From Stercorarius parasiticus (taxonomy: Eukaryota > Chordata > Aves > Charadriiformes > Stercorariidae), in the NCBI GenBank assembly GCA_013396915.1, contig VWZL01003478.1:310001-374000 (forward strand): a DNA stretch of 64,000 nt, given 5' to 3'. Below, piece after piece: positions 45,893-56,246 of this stretch. Both the position numbers and the translations under genes were made by a program. The notes beneath the pieces were generated by a model. The model was not told the DNA's origin and searched no databases. It saw only the letters and a program-made list of their open reading frames with translations. Positions within the stretch are counted from its first letter, which is position 1; each line of letters begins with the position of its first letter.

Positions 45893-46397
45893 TCCAAATG
45901 TCTACTGTGTCCAGCTCTGGAGCCTTCAGCACAAGAAGGACATGGACCTGTTAGAGCAGGTCCTGAAGAGGGCTACAAAGATGATCCAAGGGCTGGAGTA
46001 CCTGAGGACAGGCTAAGAGAGTTGGGGTTGTTCAGCCTGGAGAAGAGAAGGCTCTGGGGAGACCTTAGAGCCCCTTCCAGTCCCTGAAGGGGGCCTACGG
46101 GAAAGTTGGGGAGAGGCTGTTTGCAAGGGCATGGAGTGATAGGACAAGGGGCACTGGTTTTAAACTAGAGCAGGGCAGGTTTAGATTAGACATTAGGAAG
46201 AAGTTCTGTACAATGGGGGTGGTGAGACACTGGAACAGGTTGCCCAGGGAGGTAGTGGAGGCCCCATCCCTGGAGACATTCAAGGCCAGGCTTGATGAGG
46301 CTCTGAGCAACCTCATCTAGTTGAAGATGTCCCTGCTTACTGCAGGGGAGTTGGACTAGATGACCTTTAAAGGTCCCTTCCGACCCAACACATTCTA
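45893..46397 (+). mobile_element. CR1 LINE fragment, 5'-truncated, sense orientation
   Basis: ORF2 C-terminal remnants ([20 protein letters not shown]) are followed by the CR1 3' tail ending GGACTAGATGACCTTTAAAG and GTCCCTTCCGACCC. The usual octamer tail is replaced by an A-rich end (CATTCTAAAAAAATAAAAAAAG). Frameshifts and stops disrupt the reading frame, so the copy is inactive. Confidence 0.93.
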
Positions 46398-46442
46398 AAA
46401 AAATAAAAAAAGATTCTTCCTCTCCTATTGCAGCTGTAGTTC

Positions 46443-46494
46443 AATATACTCCCCCAAATAAGACAAATATACTCCCAAATTCCCCCAAATAAGA
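46443..46494. repeat. Imperfect two-copy tandem duplication
   Basis: AATATACTCCCCCAAATAAG is followed at once by AATATACTCCCAAATTCCCC plus CAAATAAG. The second copy has a small internal expansion. It sits about 50 bp past the 3' end of the CR1 fragment. Confidence 0.75.
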
Positions 46495-48986
46495 CATTTT
46501 ATATAACATTGCTTTTTTTCACGGAAGTGGCCTTACCATTGGGATGTAGACAGCTCAGTTCTTCAGCCTAAACTGGCGTGAACTGTCTGCTCCGTGATCT
46601 TTCTGATTTTCATCCTTCACCTTCTGCCTGCAGTTTTGAGCCTGGCCACCTCAGGACACCATGGCCACCCGAGCCTGGCCCTGCGTGGTCGCTCACCGCA
46701 GTGCACCCACTGAGCTGATGTGGGGCATCATCAGGGAGAACACTTAGGAAACCTTGAGGTAGCATCCTGTAATGTGGCCAAAATGCGGCATGTTACAGAC
46801 CCCCAAAAAGGCTACAACAACAAAAGCAAAAGACTTTCCCTCCATCCTTCGACCTGCTGTGAAGAGCCTCTGGGCACCGGACTCATGAGGGGTCTATGGA
46901 CAGCCCTGATACCTGCCAAGAATATTTTAAAATGGAGATTGTTGGTTATTTTAGGCAAGCAGCTTCCTGGGTTGTGAATTCAATATTCCATTGAGGACTC
47001 CCAATTCTCCACTCAGTCATTCCAGTTGCATGCTATAATTACCCCATTGTTTCCTCTAGCGGGTGTAAAACTGACACGGCCTCGTAAAAATGAGGGTTAT
47101 TTTAGGTCAAACACTTTTCTCAGTAGATTAGAAAAATAATTTTGGTGTAACTGTTCTAAAGGACCTTTAGCTTATTAGTATCTGCTCTACTATTTAGAGG
47201 GCTTGTTTATTAGTACTAAGCCAGACATCAATACTTGTTTTCCTACAAAGGCTAAGTCCGCATTCAGTGCTCTCATGGTATCTCTGATACAATTCTGGAA
47301 ACAGTTTTCCTTGGAGAAACCAGCAGCTTTTACAGAAGTAGAAGAGCTTCTGGGCAGTTTTGCAGACAGACAATAAATGGAAGAAACCCTGTTGCCATCT
47401 TTTGAGACAAAGGCGAGCTGACTGATCCAAAGCAGAAATCTAAGTTTAAGGGCCATCTCTAGAGACCATCACAACATTGTGATTTCCAGCAAGGAAGACA
47501 CTGACCGGAAACTGTTGTAGATTATGTAAAATACATTTTATTTTCAGCTGGCATAAATGTACAGACCAAATTCAGCAGACTTCATATTCAAATATACCCC
47601 TAGTCTGTGACAGTGGCAGTTTTGGTTTGAAATTTATACTGGATTTGCTGTTTTTTTCATGTATATTTCAATATCCAGTAGGGAGAACAGCAATTTTCTG
47701 TGTTTTATTTAATCATTATCCTATACTGGTCCTCTTGATAGTCTCCTGTTTATCAGTATTTGTCTGTTGCCATCCAAAAAAGCCCAAAAATCACTGGTTT
47801 TTTTCCCCTTTCATTGCTAACCCTGGAGCAGACACTGTTTTTTGTTATTCTGAGAAGGTAGCAAGATGATGCCCTGATACCCAGTCCCAGTTTCATTTCT
47901 CCATTGTTTGGTTTGTGTTGTTTTTCCTTGGTTTGGGCACTCAGAATCCCAAATACGTAGTTTAAACTGCTGGTCCTCATCCCTGTATCTCCAGTACGCT
48001 GCTTACAGGCTGATGTCTCAGGACTTTTTTTACTGATCTCATTTTTTGATGAATGGCTAGGTTTGTGAGCACATTTGCCCTCTACTGGGTAAAATAGAAA
48101 CTGCTCAGCCCTGCTCTCCCTTTCTGTTGGTTGCTCTGCAAGAAGAGGAGGCGTGATTTTGGACACAATTTCATCAAAAAAACCCTCCAGTGGACCTGAA
48201 CCAGCTTTGTAGCCCTGGTCAGTGCCAGGAAGCAGATGGAGACTTAGCTCAAAATCATCTCTGTTGGCTGAGTTTTGCTTTTAGTTCTTTGGCTTGTTCA
48301 TAGTCATTGTCAAAAGAAACTAGGAGGGCAAAGAAATAATAAAGCTGGCCAAACTCTACCCTGCTTCAGCTCCTGAATGGAGATCTGAATCTTAATGTAA
48401 ATGCAGAAGTGTGTTCTCTTTCCTGTGAGAAAAGTTATGGCCGGTAATTTCACATGACAGTTCAGAGCAGATTTCCAGATATTGCCTGTACAGAAGCCCC
48501 TAGTACCTGCGTACCTTTCCAACCACAGCTTGTTACGAGCTGAAAGAAGAGTTTCTTTCAATTCTTTCTTTAAATTATTTACTTTTATTCCAGTGAAGAC
48601 TTAAGTCCTCGCTGCATCTGTCCTTTCTTAAAAGGCCAGCTACTCTTCATCAGCCAAGGAGTGCACAGAGCAGGTTGTAGGAAGCATTAAGGACCAGGGA
48701 TGGCAGGCATTGGTACAATGAACAGTCACGTATTTTTTGGTGATATTTCTACAATTTTTTTTTTTAACTGACTGTTTAAACATTTCAAAAGTTTGCCTCT
48801 CTGGGAGGGCTGATTTAAAACACATTGAGGGTAGTGGACGTTGGCAGCTTTGTAGTTTGATCGTGGAGCTGTTACTCAGTGTTGGTCAGAAAATAACATT
48901 GCCATGTGCTTCTGTAAGAAAGCCCCAGACCCCTTTATGTCTCACGCTGCTGGGAGGAAAACACCCGCTGCCATGCTTTAGTTAGG

Positions 48987-49681
48987 ATCATAGAATCGTA
49001 GAATGGTTTNNNNNNNNNNNNNNNNNNNNNNNNNNNNNNNNNNNNNNNNNNNNNNNNNNNNNNNNNNNNNNNNNNCCCCAACTCTCTCAGCCTATCTTCA
49101 TAGGAGAGATGCTCCTGCCATTGGATCATCTTCGTGGCCTTTCTCTGGACCCACTCCAACATGTCCGTGTCCTTCCTATGCTGAGGGCCCCAGAGTGGGA
49201 TGCAGTACTCCAGGTGGGGTCTCACAAGAGCGGAGTAGAGGGGCAGAATCACCTCCCTCAACCTGTTGGCCATCCTTCTTTTGATGCAGCCCAGGATGCA
49301 GGTGGCTTTCTGGGTTGTGAGCGCACATTGCCAGCTCATGTTGAGCTTCTCAACAACCAACACCCAAGTCCTTCTCCTCAGGGCTGTTCTCAATCCATTC
49401 CCCACCCACCCTGTATTTGTGCTTGGGATTGCCCTGACCCAGATGCAGGACCTTGCACTTGGCCTTGTGGAACTTCATGAGGTTGGTGCAGGCCCACCTC
49501 TGAAGCCTGTCCAGGTCCCTCTGGATGGCATCCCTTCCCTCCAGCGTGTCAACCATCCCACTCAGCTTGGTGTCGTTGGCAAACTTGCTGAGGGTGCACT
49601 CAATCCCACTGTCCACGTTGCCGACAAAGATGTTAAACAGCACCAGTCCCCATATCGACTCCTGAGGAACACCACTCATTT
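48987..49681 (-). mobile_element. CR1 LINE fragment with reverse-transcriptase remnant, antisense
   Basis: This is the longest CR1 copy in the window, read on the minus strand from 49681 down to the 3' tail at 48987 (reverse complement of ATCATAGAATCGTAGAATGG). It retains part of the ORF2 reverse transcriptase and its C-terminal region, in two frames joined by a frameshift near 49350-49405. The catalytic FADD motif reads FAND: the Asn codon is at 49575-49577 on the minus strand, which would abolish activity. An assembly gap replaces 66 bases of the element. Confidence 0.93.
49010..49075. other. Assembly gap (66 N)
   Basis: Unresolved bases lie inside the CR1 copy, in its 3' region. The true length of missing sequence cannot be known from the window. 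The gap is in an intron and does not affect the gene model. Confidence 0.99.
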
Positions 49682-49800
49682 GCCGAGGAGTACATCAGAT
49701 GCATGTCACAGTAATACCTTTTGGTTTCATCTGACTTTTTTTTTAACCTTGTTAAAATACATATTAAAACTTTTTCTTACTTCTTTACTTAATTGTTTCT

Positions 49801-49900
49801 GTGTCTGCATGTGTGTGCTTATGTATAATACACACACTGTGTGTATGTTTTTTGTATGTGTGCATACATGTGTGTGTGTGTATGAAAAATATATACATGT
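49801..49900. repeat. TG/CA and TA-rich microsatellite
   Basis: Interrupted GTGTGT, ACACAC, ATGTGTGTGTGTGTAT and ATATATACATGTAT stretches form a degenerate dinucleotide repeat about 700 bp upstream of the last coding exon. Confidence 0.8.
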
Positions 49901-50536
49901 ATCGAGGCCCATCTTGCACTGCATTCTGCAGGCTGTGCAGGTCCTCCATGTATAAATCTCCTTTCCCGTATGCATGGAGTGATTTTCACTCCAAGATCAC
50001 CTTGGCCACAGTGCATAGGCTTTCCTTTTGGCCAAGCTGCAAGCCAAAGACCACGAGAAGATGTGAGGGAAAGCTGCCTAGTTCTGCCTGCACAGGTGAT
50101 GTGCTGAAATAAGCAGCAGACAGCTTTCCAGGCTTCACCTGCAGCTCCAAAGCAGCTTCTGGACAAAGATACCAGGTGGTTGCTGGCTCCTGGTACTGAA
50201 GGTGTGCAGATGCCTCTGGCGAGAGGACCAAGAACCTGTCCTCTGCCTTCAGTAGGCAGGGATGCGGCAATGTGCAGCTGGGCTGGTATGGGCCAGTTGG
50301 GGCTCCCCTGAAGTGATCTGGATGCTGCCAGACAGCTCCTGCCACCTCTGTCCTCCCGTGGTGTGGCTTTTGCTCTTGCGTGCCATCCCCCCCCCCACCT
50401 TCACATCAGCAAGCGCTTCATCGCATGAGTCCTCCTGGTTTGCACGAGGTGCGGCACCGGGAGCCCCGTGGGAAGGACTAGCCCAGGTGGTCCCTGCGAT
50501 GCTGGGTGCCCCAGCACGGGGTCCACAGGCAGCTGA

Positions 50537-50665
<129 letters not shown>

Positions 50666-51681
50666 CCACACAACAGCGTGAAGACAGCGACGAGGCATGC
50701 CGAAACCAAAAAAGAGAGAAAGGAAGGAAAAAAAGCAAACACAAAAAACCACCACGAAAGCAGCAGCATTTTAGTCCAATATTTATTAAATACACAACAA
50801 ACTCAGTGATGCACATAGACACAGAAATGATCCAACTCCTGGCAATCCTAAAACAACAGGAAAACCCCACCTAGAAAATACCCCCTTCTCCTTTTCTCCA
50901 TCCCCACCTCTGAAATGATGCAATGGGGAGGGTGCAGGGGGTGGGAGCCATCAGGGCCGGAGGGGGACAAGGGGCGGTTGTTCCCACAGACCAGAGAGGC
51001 ATGGTGGGGGGTCAGCGTGGAGGAACCTGCGGCCAGGGCTCAGGCTCGTGCTTCCCGCTAGCCGAATTGACAGCCTTGTCTTGCCCCTGGGACCACCGTC
51101 CCCCCAGCAGCTCCCATCGGACGCTCCTGCAGCTCCTTCGCCTCCCACGGCCGCTGCACCGAGACCGTCAGTGTTACTTCGGCGTACCCTATCCAGCCAC
51201 AGAACACCATATTGCCCTCTGTTGCTATTTCTTTTGAGGGCTCTGAAGGCTTGGGTTTGGGATTAGGGTGTTTTTTTTAGGGGGATGGGCTCTGCTCCCC
51301 CTTCTAGTAATTTATCTGTTTAAAAGGAAAAAACAAAAAAAAACCTAGCAGGGAGACAGTTATTGCAAATGTACAATCCAGTAGACTCAGTAAAACAGTC
51401 CTTGTGTTGCAAACACAAGCCATCACAATTTAGGAGTGGAATAGATGGGGATGAGAGCTAAGCCAAATGGATTACCTTAGCTTTAGGATCCTATACGCTT
51501 GCAATATCACCTGAGCTCCAGGTTCTCAGAGCATATTTACGTAACAAAGTTTCTAAATAGAAAATCTGTATTTAGCGGATGACAACTATTTTTTGATGGT
51601 GGGGAGGGAAAAGAATGGCATATGTGTAAAATCTATGAAGAGGGATAATTTGAAGTAGAAAGGTAGTGGGAAAGAGATACA

Positions 51682-51687
51682 AATAAA
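51682..51687 (+). promoter_or_regulatory. Possible proximal poly(A) signal AATAAA
   Basis: This is a canonical hexamer in the 3' UTR about 1.0 kb after the stop. A second AATAAA follows at 51755-51760. Neither has a clear GT-rich downstream element, so use is uncertain. Confidence 0.3.
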
Positions 51688-52024
51688 GGACATTTAATTT
51701 TTAAATGACGCAATAATTGAACTAAGCCAGATGCTGGCCTAGACAGAGGTATGAAATAAAGAAGAAAGTTAACGTCTTCAATTATATTTATACAACATAA
51801 AAAGCCTTTGAAGTAGAGTGCTTTGTGGAAGGCTTCACATTTCCAGGCAACAAAAAAAAGCGCTAAAGGGCATAACGAGTTGGGAGGAGCGAGCAAGGAA
51901 GAGCAGACAAGGGAAGAAAACATTACTTTTACCATTCAGCCAGTGTTTTCAGTGCTACGAGCAAACCATAGAGCCTTTAGTTACTGATTAGGCTTGGGAT
52001 CAGCAGTGAAGGATTAGTGTGGAT

Positions 52025-52076
52025 CTGTGTGTGCGTGCGTGCGTGTGTGCAGGTGTGAGTGCCGGTGTGTGCGTGA
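52025..52076 (+). repeat. TG/CG-rich simple repeat in the 3' UTR
   Basis: TGTGTGTGCGTGCGTGCGTG continues as GTGTGC and irregular GTGTG units to 52076. In RNA this gives a UG-rich tract of the kind bound by CELF and TDP-43 proteins. That binding is an inference. Confidence 0.8.
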
Positions 52077-54239
52077 GGCTGGCATACCACAAAGTGTATG
52101 GCAGCGCGTGAACTGATTATTTCCTCCAAAGCTGTTTACCAGCTATAGGGGCGAGTGCTAATTTCTTTTGTTTGTTGGTTTTGTTTTTTTTTTTTCAAAG
52201 GGGATATAAAAACAAGGCACTGAGTTAATGCAGTATTTGTGATATTAAAATTTGACCCAACATGGTATTTGCATGAGTCACAATTGCAAAGTATTGACCA
52301 GTTTTGTAAGCTGACAATTAGGAAAAGAAATGTGGTATTTATTCTTGTGCTTTGTATTTGTACGTAGTATAGAGGCTGCGGGTTTACTCTTTCTTTTCAC
52401 GCAAGCAATACAATAGGAGTATTTTACAACTGGGAACCATAATTTCTGGATTAGAAACCGACAAGTTTGGGAGATGACAGAAAAAAAAGACAGTGAGCTT
52501 TTTTCTATATAAAAAATTCTGTCTTTTTTATAAAGAAACAATTATTTTATTTTGACATCTTTTTAAATAATCATCAGCCAGGATACTGGTCCTCCCTTAA
52601 GCCTTTCCTTGGTTTCATGACCTGCTGTGCTGTTTTCTTATGAAACAGTGAGCTCATTTAAAATGAGTACCGATACTGTGAACATACTTCTGGTGCTTTT
52701 CTTAAACACAGAGCTTGCAACCAAATGACTCCTATCCCCACCCCCCTCCCTCCAGCATGTGATTTCTGTCCATGGACGCTATCATTTTGAGGCATGTTTT
52801 CAGGGACTTGTAGCAAATACAATTATATATACGCGTTAACTCAGTTCTGTCAGTTGTCTCCCTAAGTGCTGTTGAAGAGAAGAAAACCCTGCTGAACTGA
52901 GCGTTCACTGTGATAAGGGCAGCACACTTATCTGAAGGATACTCTCTAAACCCAGGTGCATGGGGTGGCACCATGCCTATGAAGGAAGTACATACCCAAT
53001 GAAGTGGACTCGTTGTCCAGACATGGCAATCGGCAGTGATCTGTGACTCACGTCTGCAGGCGGGTCGTTCCCATAAGACTGTAGGAAAAGCAACGCCACC
53101 AATGCAGCCCTCGAGTGAGACCATATGTCACGTTGCCGCATCTGTGAGCTCTGCACATTTATACCAAGAGGAGTCCTGGCTCCCTCTAACCTTGGGGAGA
53201 GCGTAAGTGAGAGTGGGAAAGGGGGGTTTCCTGAGCAGAGGAGAAGGCCCCTGAACTTACGATGAGGTGGTCTTGCACCAAACAACGCTCTTCAGAGTCT
53301 CCTCCAATATTAGCTCCCTGAAAATGGGGCAGCCCTGGTCTGCCTTACCAGGAACCTGCATCTTTATTTTCTTTATTCAACCTGAAGGCTGTTTTTCCCT
53401 CCTGCTCTCTCAACTGTGAGCCAGTGGCATTGATCACCCATCACGAGACATCTCATCATGCTTTGCCACATCCTCCCCTACCGCCACAAATGGCCCTCAG
53501 TCTTTGAAGGGAAAATTAAATTGCTCCCAAGGAGGTGGATGTGGTGGTGAGGAGACACCAGGCAGGAGTCCTCTGCACTAGAAGCATTCACTTTCAGCCC
53601 CTGCGACAAAAGTACTTGCGTGTGTCAGTGCAGGACAGCCAAACTTTCCACCCAGCAGAGTTTTTCTCTTCCAGAAATTATGGACACTCGAGGTCAGCAG
53701 CACACATTCAGTGCTGTGGCAACACGAGTGCGATGCAGTTTACTTGCCTCTGTTATTTCATTTGCATGCTACCAAGCTTAGGTGTTTATAAGTATACGCC
53801 AGTAATACATATCTATCTATATATAAATATATCAAATGCAGCAGAAGAGCACTATTGCAGAGTTAACTTTGTCTCCACAAAAGAAGCGCTCAGATCCTTT
53901 CCCGTGGCAAAGACTGGTTTTAATGAAACTGTGTATTGAGAAATAGTTAAGCATTAGCATTTGTGATTATAATCACTTTGGGGTTACAGTGCAGGTTTTC
54001 TGAACAATTTGTTTTAAAAGCTGCCAGTTTGGGCTTCATCTTGCTCCGTACTGACATTATCTGAAGGAAAATACAGTAGCATTAACATGTTTGGCAACCA
54101 AAAGGCGGCATCCTTGTCATGACTTATCAACCAGTTTCAACAATACCTGGCTTTCTGTATGTTAACCACTTAAATGTTATCCTGCTTCTGTTTTATAGTG
54201 ACTGTGAGGCCTACAATGCAAGTATATAATTATTTTCTC

Positions 54240-54245
54240 ATTAAA
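54240..54245 (+). promoter_or_regulatory. Distal poly(A) signal ATTAAA
   Basis: This is the common variant hexamer, followed within 15-30 bases by AATCTGTGTTGTGTTTC, a GT-rich downstream element. It is the best candidate for the end of the gene. Confidence 0.55.
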
Positions 54246-54443
54246 ACAGAAATCTGTGTTGTGTTTCTATAAAGCTGCCTGTTTCTTCACGTGTACCCCC
54301 GCAAGCAGCACATGGCTGGAGGAGAGTGGCTTGTCTACCACCTCCCAGGGTGGTCGGTCTCCTCCGCCTTGACTCCGCTTCTTTTTGCCTAAAGGGAGGA
54401 CATATCTCTTTTTCTGCACTCAGCGGCATCAGATGCAGATACA

Positions 54444-54572
54444 AGAGCGTGTTCAGAGAAGGGCAATGAAGCTGGTGAGGGGTCTGGAGAACAAGTCTTA
54501 TGAGGAATGTCTGAGGGAGCTGGGGTTGTTCAGCCTGGAGAAAAGGAGGCTGTAGCAAGGTGGGGGTTGGTN
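54444..54572 (+). mobile_element. Short CR1 LINE fragment, sense, internally deleted
   Basis: GTTCAGAGAAGGGCAATGAA leads into GAGCTGGGGTTGTTCAGCCT and GGAGAAAAGGAGGCT, typical CR1 ORF2 sequence. It then jumps to GTAGCAAGGTGGGGGTTGGT, which normally lies further 3', so an internal deletion is likely. The copy ends at an ambiguous base (N at 54572). Confidence 0.88.
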
Positions 54573-54992
54573 TAAGATCACCCCTTAGTATTTCTTTCCC
54601 ATTGACATGCGTCTGGAGGGTTGCTGAGGCCAGATCTGCTTCATGATGAATTGCAGGAGCTTTCTTACCTTGCCTCCTCACCTGCAGGGCTCCTGCCATC
54701 CCGCACGGCAAAACACATCGTTTCAGCCAGTTGTCCATTTCTCACATGCCCAGCTGCAGCAGCCAGTCACTTGCCCATTGCCACAGCCCCTCACCCCTCT
54801 TTCATGGCTGGCTAGACCAGGAGAGACCCCATCCCTCAACCTCAACAGGGAGCTGCCATCACGTTTGCCATCAAGAGCTGGAAGGTGCCATGGCACCAGG
54901 TGCATGAACCGGGCAGGTTCATGCCAGCCTCTGTCCCCTCCCTGTGCCAGGAATAGTCAGGCGTTTAATTACAGCCCTGCTCCACAGCCCTT

Positions 54993-55010
54993 GGGAGGAG
55001 GAGGAGGAGG
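54993..55010. repeat. Short GGA trinucleotide repeat
   Basis: About five GGA units occur in tandem. Confidence 0.85.
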
Positions 55011-55451
55011 ACACTGGGGATCTCCATGGGTGTTGACCAGGGCCAAGTGCAGCAATTCATTCCGTGCTGTCTGTAACAGGAGCCCTCCTCTCTGTTATGC
55101 ACAGTGTCAGAAATGCCTACAGAAGACAGTCAGATGTGGATTTCCTTTCCAGTTAGTAAATACTGCTGGAAGTCAGAAAACAGGCTAGAAAACAAGCCTG
55201 ATAATTTATCCACCAATTCTGGTCTCTGTGTGTACGAAGAAAAAGAGGTTATTGTCTCTTCAACACAGAAGAGGCTTTCTGTCTTCCTCTGCCTTCCCTT
55301 GCTCTGTGGTAAGAGGGACAGCATATCAGACTCCCTGGCACACAGTGGGAAAGGGAACTCCTTCTAGACCTCTCCTTTGGGTTTTATGACAATTAAAAGC
55401 AGAAACTGGACACTTGCAAGGGAGCATTTAGACATTGCAAAACTAACGCAG

Positions 55452-55459
55452 TGACGTCA
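55452..55459. promoter_or_regulatory. Full CRE palindrome TGACGTCA
   Basis: This is a perfect 8-bp CREB/ATF consensus site in downstream intergenic DNA. One 8-mer is weak evidence of function, though the CpG it contains makes chance occurrence rarer in bird non-coding DNA. Confidence 0.25.
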
Positions 55460-56133
55460 GTGGGTGTCAGCGGCTCAGGAATTTTTGCAATGCGTTCTGC
55501 TGTTACCAGCGGTTGGTATTTGTTTAATAACACACATTTAGGACACTTAAAATCCCTGTCACCCCATTGCGTAGCCAAAATGGCATGCACCAAGCTTTAG
55601 AGTATTTTTACAAAGTAGTTAAGGACTATGAAAGAGCCATTTTGTCCCTCATTTCTGGTGTAGTCCCGTATATGGTAAGGATATTGTGCCTCTAACAGTT
55701 GGAGGTGGCTTTAAGAGGCCTCAGCACCATGGAAAAGCAAATGGAGAAGCAAAGGATCCCCTCTGCAGAGGTGGGTTTGATTAAACTGCTTTAAAAGGAG
55801 GGAGAGCATTCAGTACAGCATTTTCAGTTGTGAGTGGGAACAGGAGATGTAAAAAAAAAATAACACAAATGGGGTCTGAAAGCACCACAAGCCGTAGCAG
55901 GGAAGGGACAGGGCAAGGCAGGGCCAGAGCTACAAATACTAGCATGAACATGAGTGCTAAAGATGACCTTCAATTATGTCTAGTTGTTCAATTGACCAGG
56001 ACAGGCAGTCCAGAAAACTATTAGCAGTGTGTGTGTCCAGCCCTGCGCTCCTCCCCAGGTTAAAGACTGAACAGCATCCCAGCATTTCACATGGGCAGGG
56101 GATAACCTGCCGCATCAGCAATAGCACAGGGGT

Positions 56134-56246
56134 AAAAAAAAAAAAAAAAAAAAAAATAAAAAACAAACAAACAACAAAAAAAAAAAAAAAAAAATTAAAA
56201 ACAAACCAACCAACAAAACAAAAACAACAGAAAAAAACCAAACCCA
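56134..56246. repeat. A-rich tract with CAAA interruptions
   Basis: About 110 bp are dominated by A, beginning with a pure run of 22 A and passing into AAAC and CCAA motifs. It could be an expanded and decayed poly(A) tail, but no retroposed gene body is recognisable directly upstream. Confidence 0.85.

Larger units (their letters stand above)
50666..54262 (+). other. PALM2AKAP2: AKAP2 3' untranslated region (end inferred)
   Basis: About 3.6 kb between the stop codon and an ATTAAA signal at 54240-54245, followed by GT-rich TGTGTTGTGTTTCT. No interspersed repeat lies in this interval, and the next CR1 starts only at about 54444, which fits selection against insertions in a transcribed UTR. 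It contains AU-rich stretches, a TG/CG-rich repeat at 52025-52076 and possible earlier poly(A) signals at 51682 and 51755. The exact cleavage position is an inference. Confidence 0.65.

Noticed and set aside
49266..49955. 229-codon plus-strand open frame
   Set aside because: It is antisense to the minus-strand CR1 element and extends into a microsatellite, with no protein family signal.
54643..55188. 181-codon plus-strand open frame downstream of the gene
   Set aside because: The sequence is GC-rich with overlapping open frames on both strands. It has a low-complexity GGGGGG stretch, no motif and no splice signals that chain.
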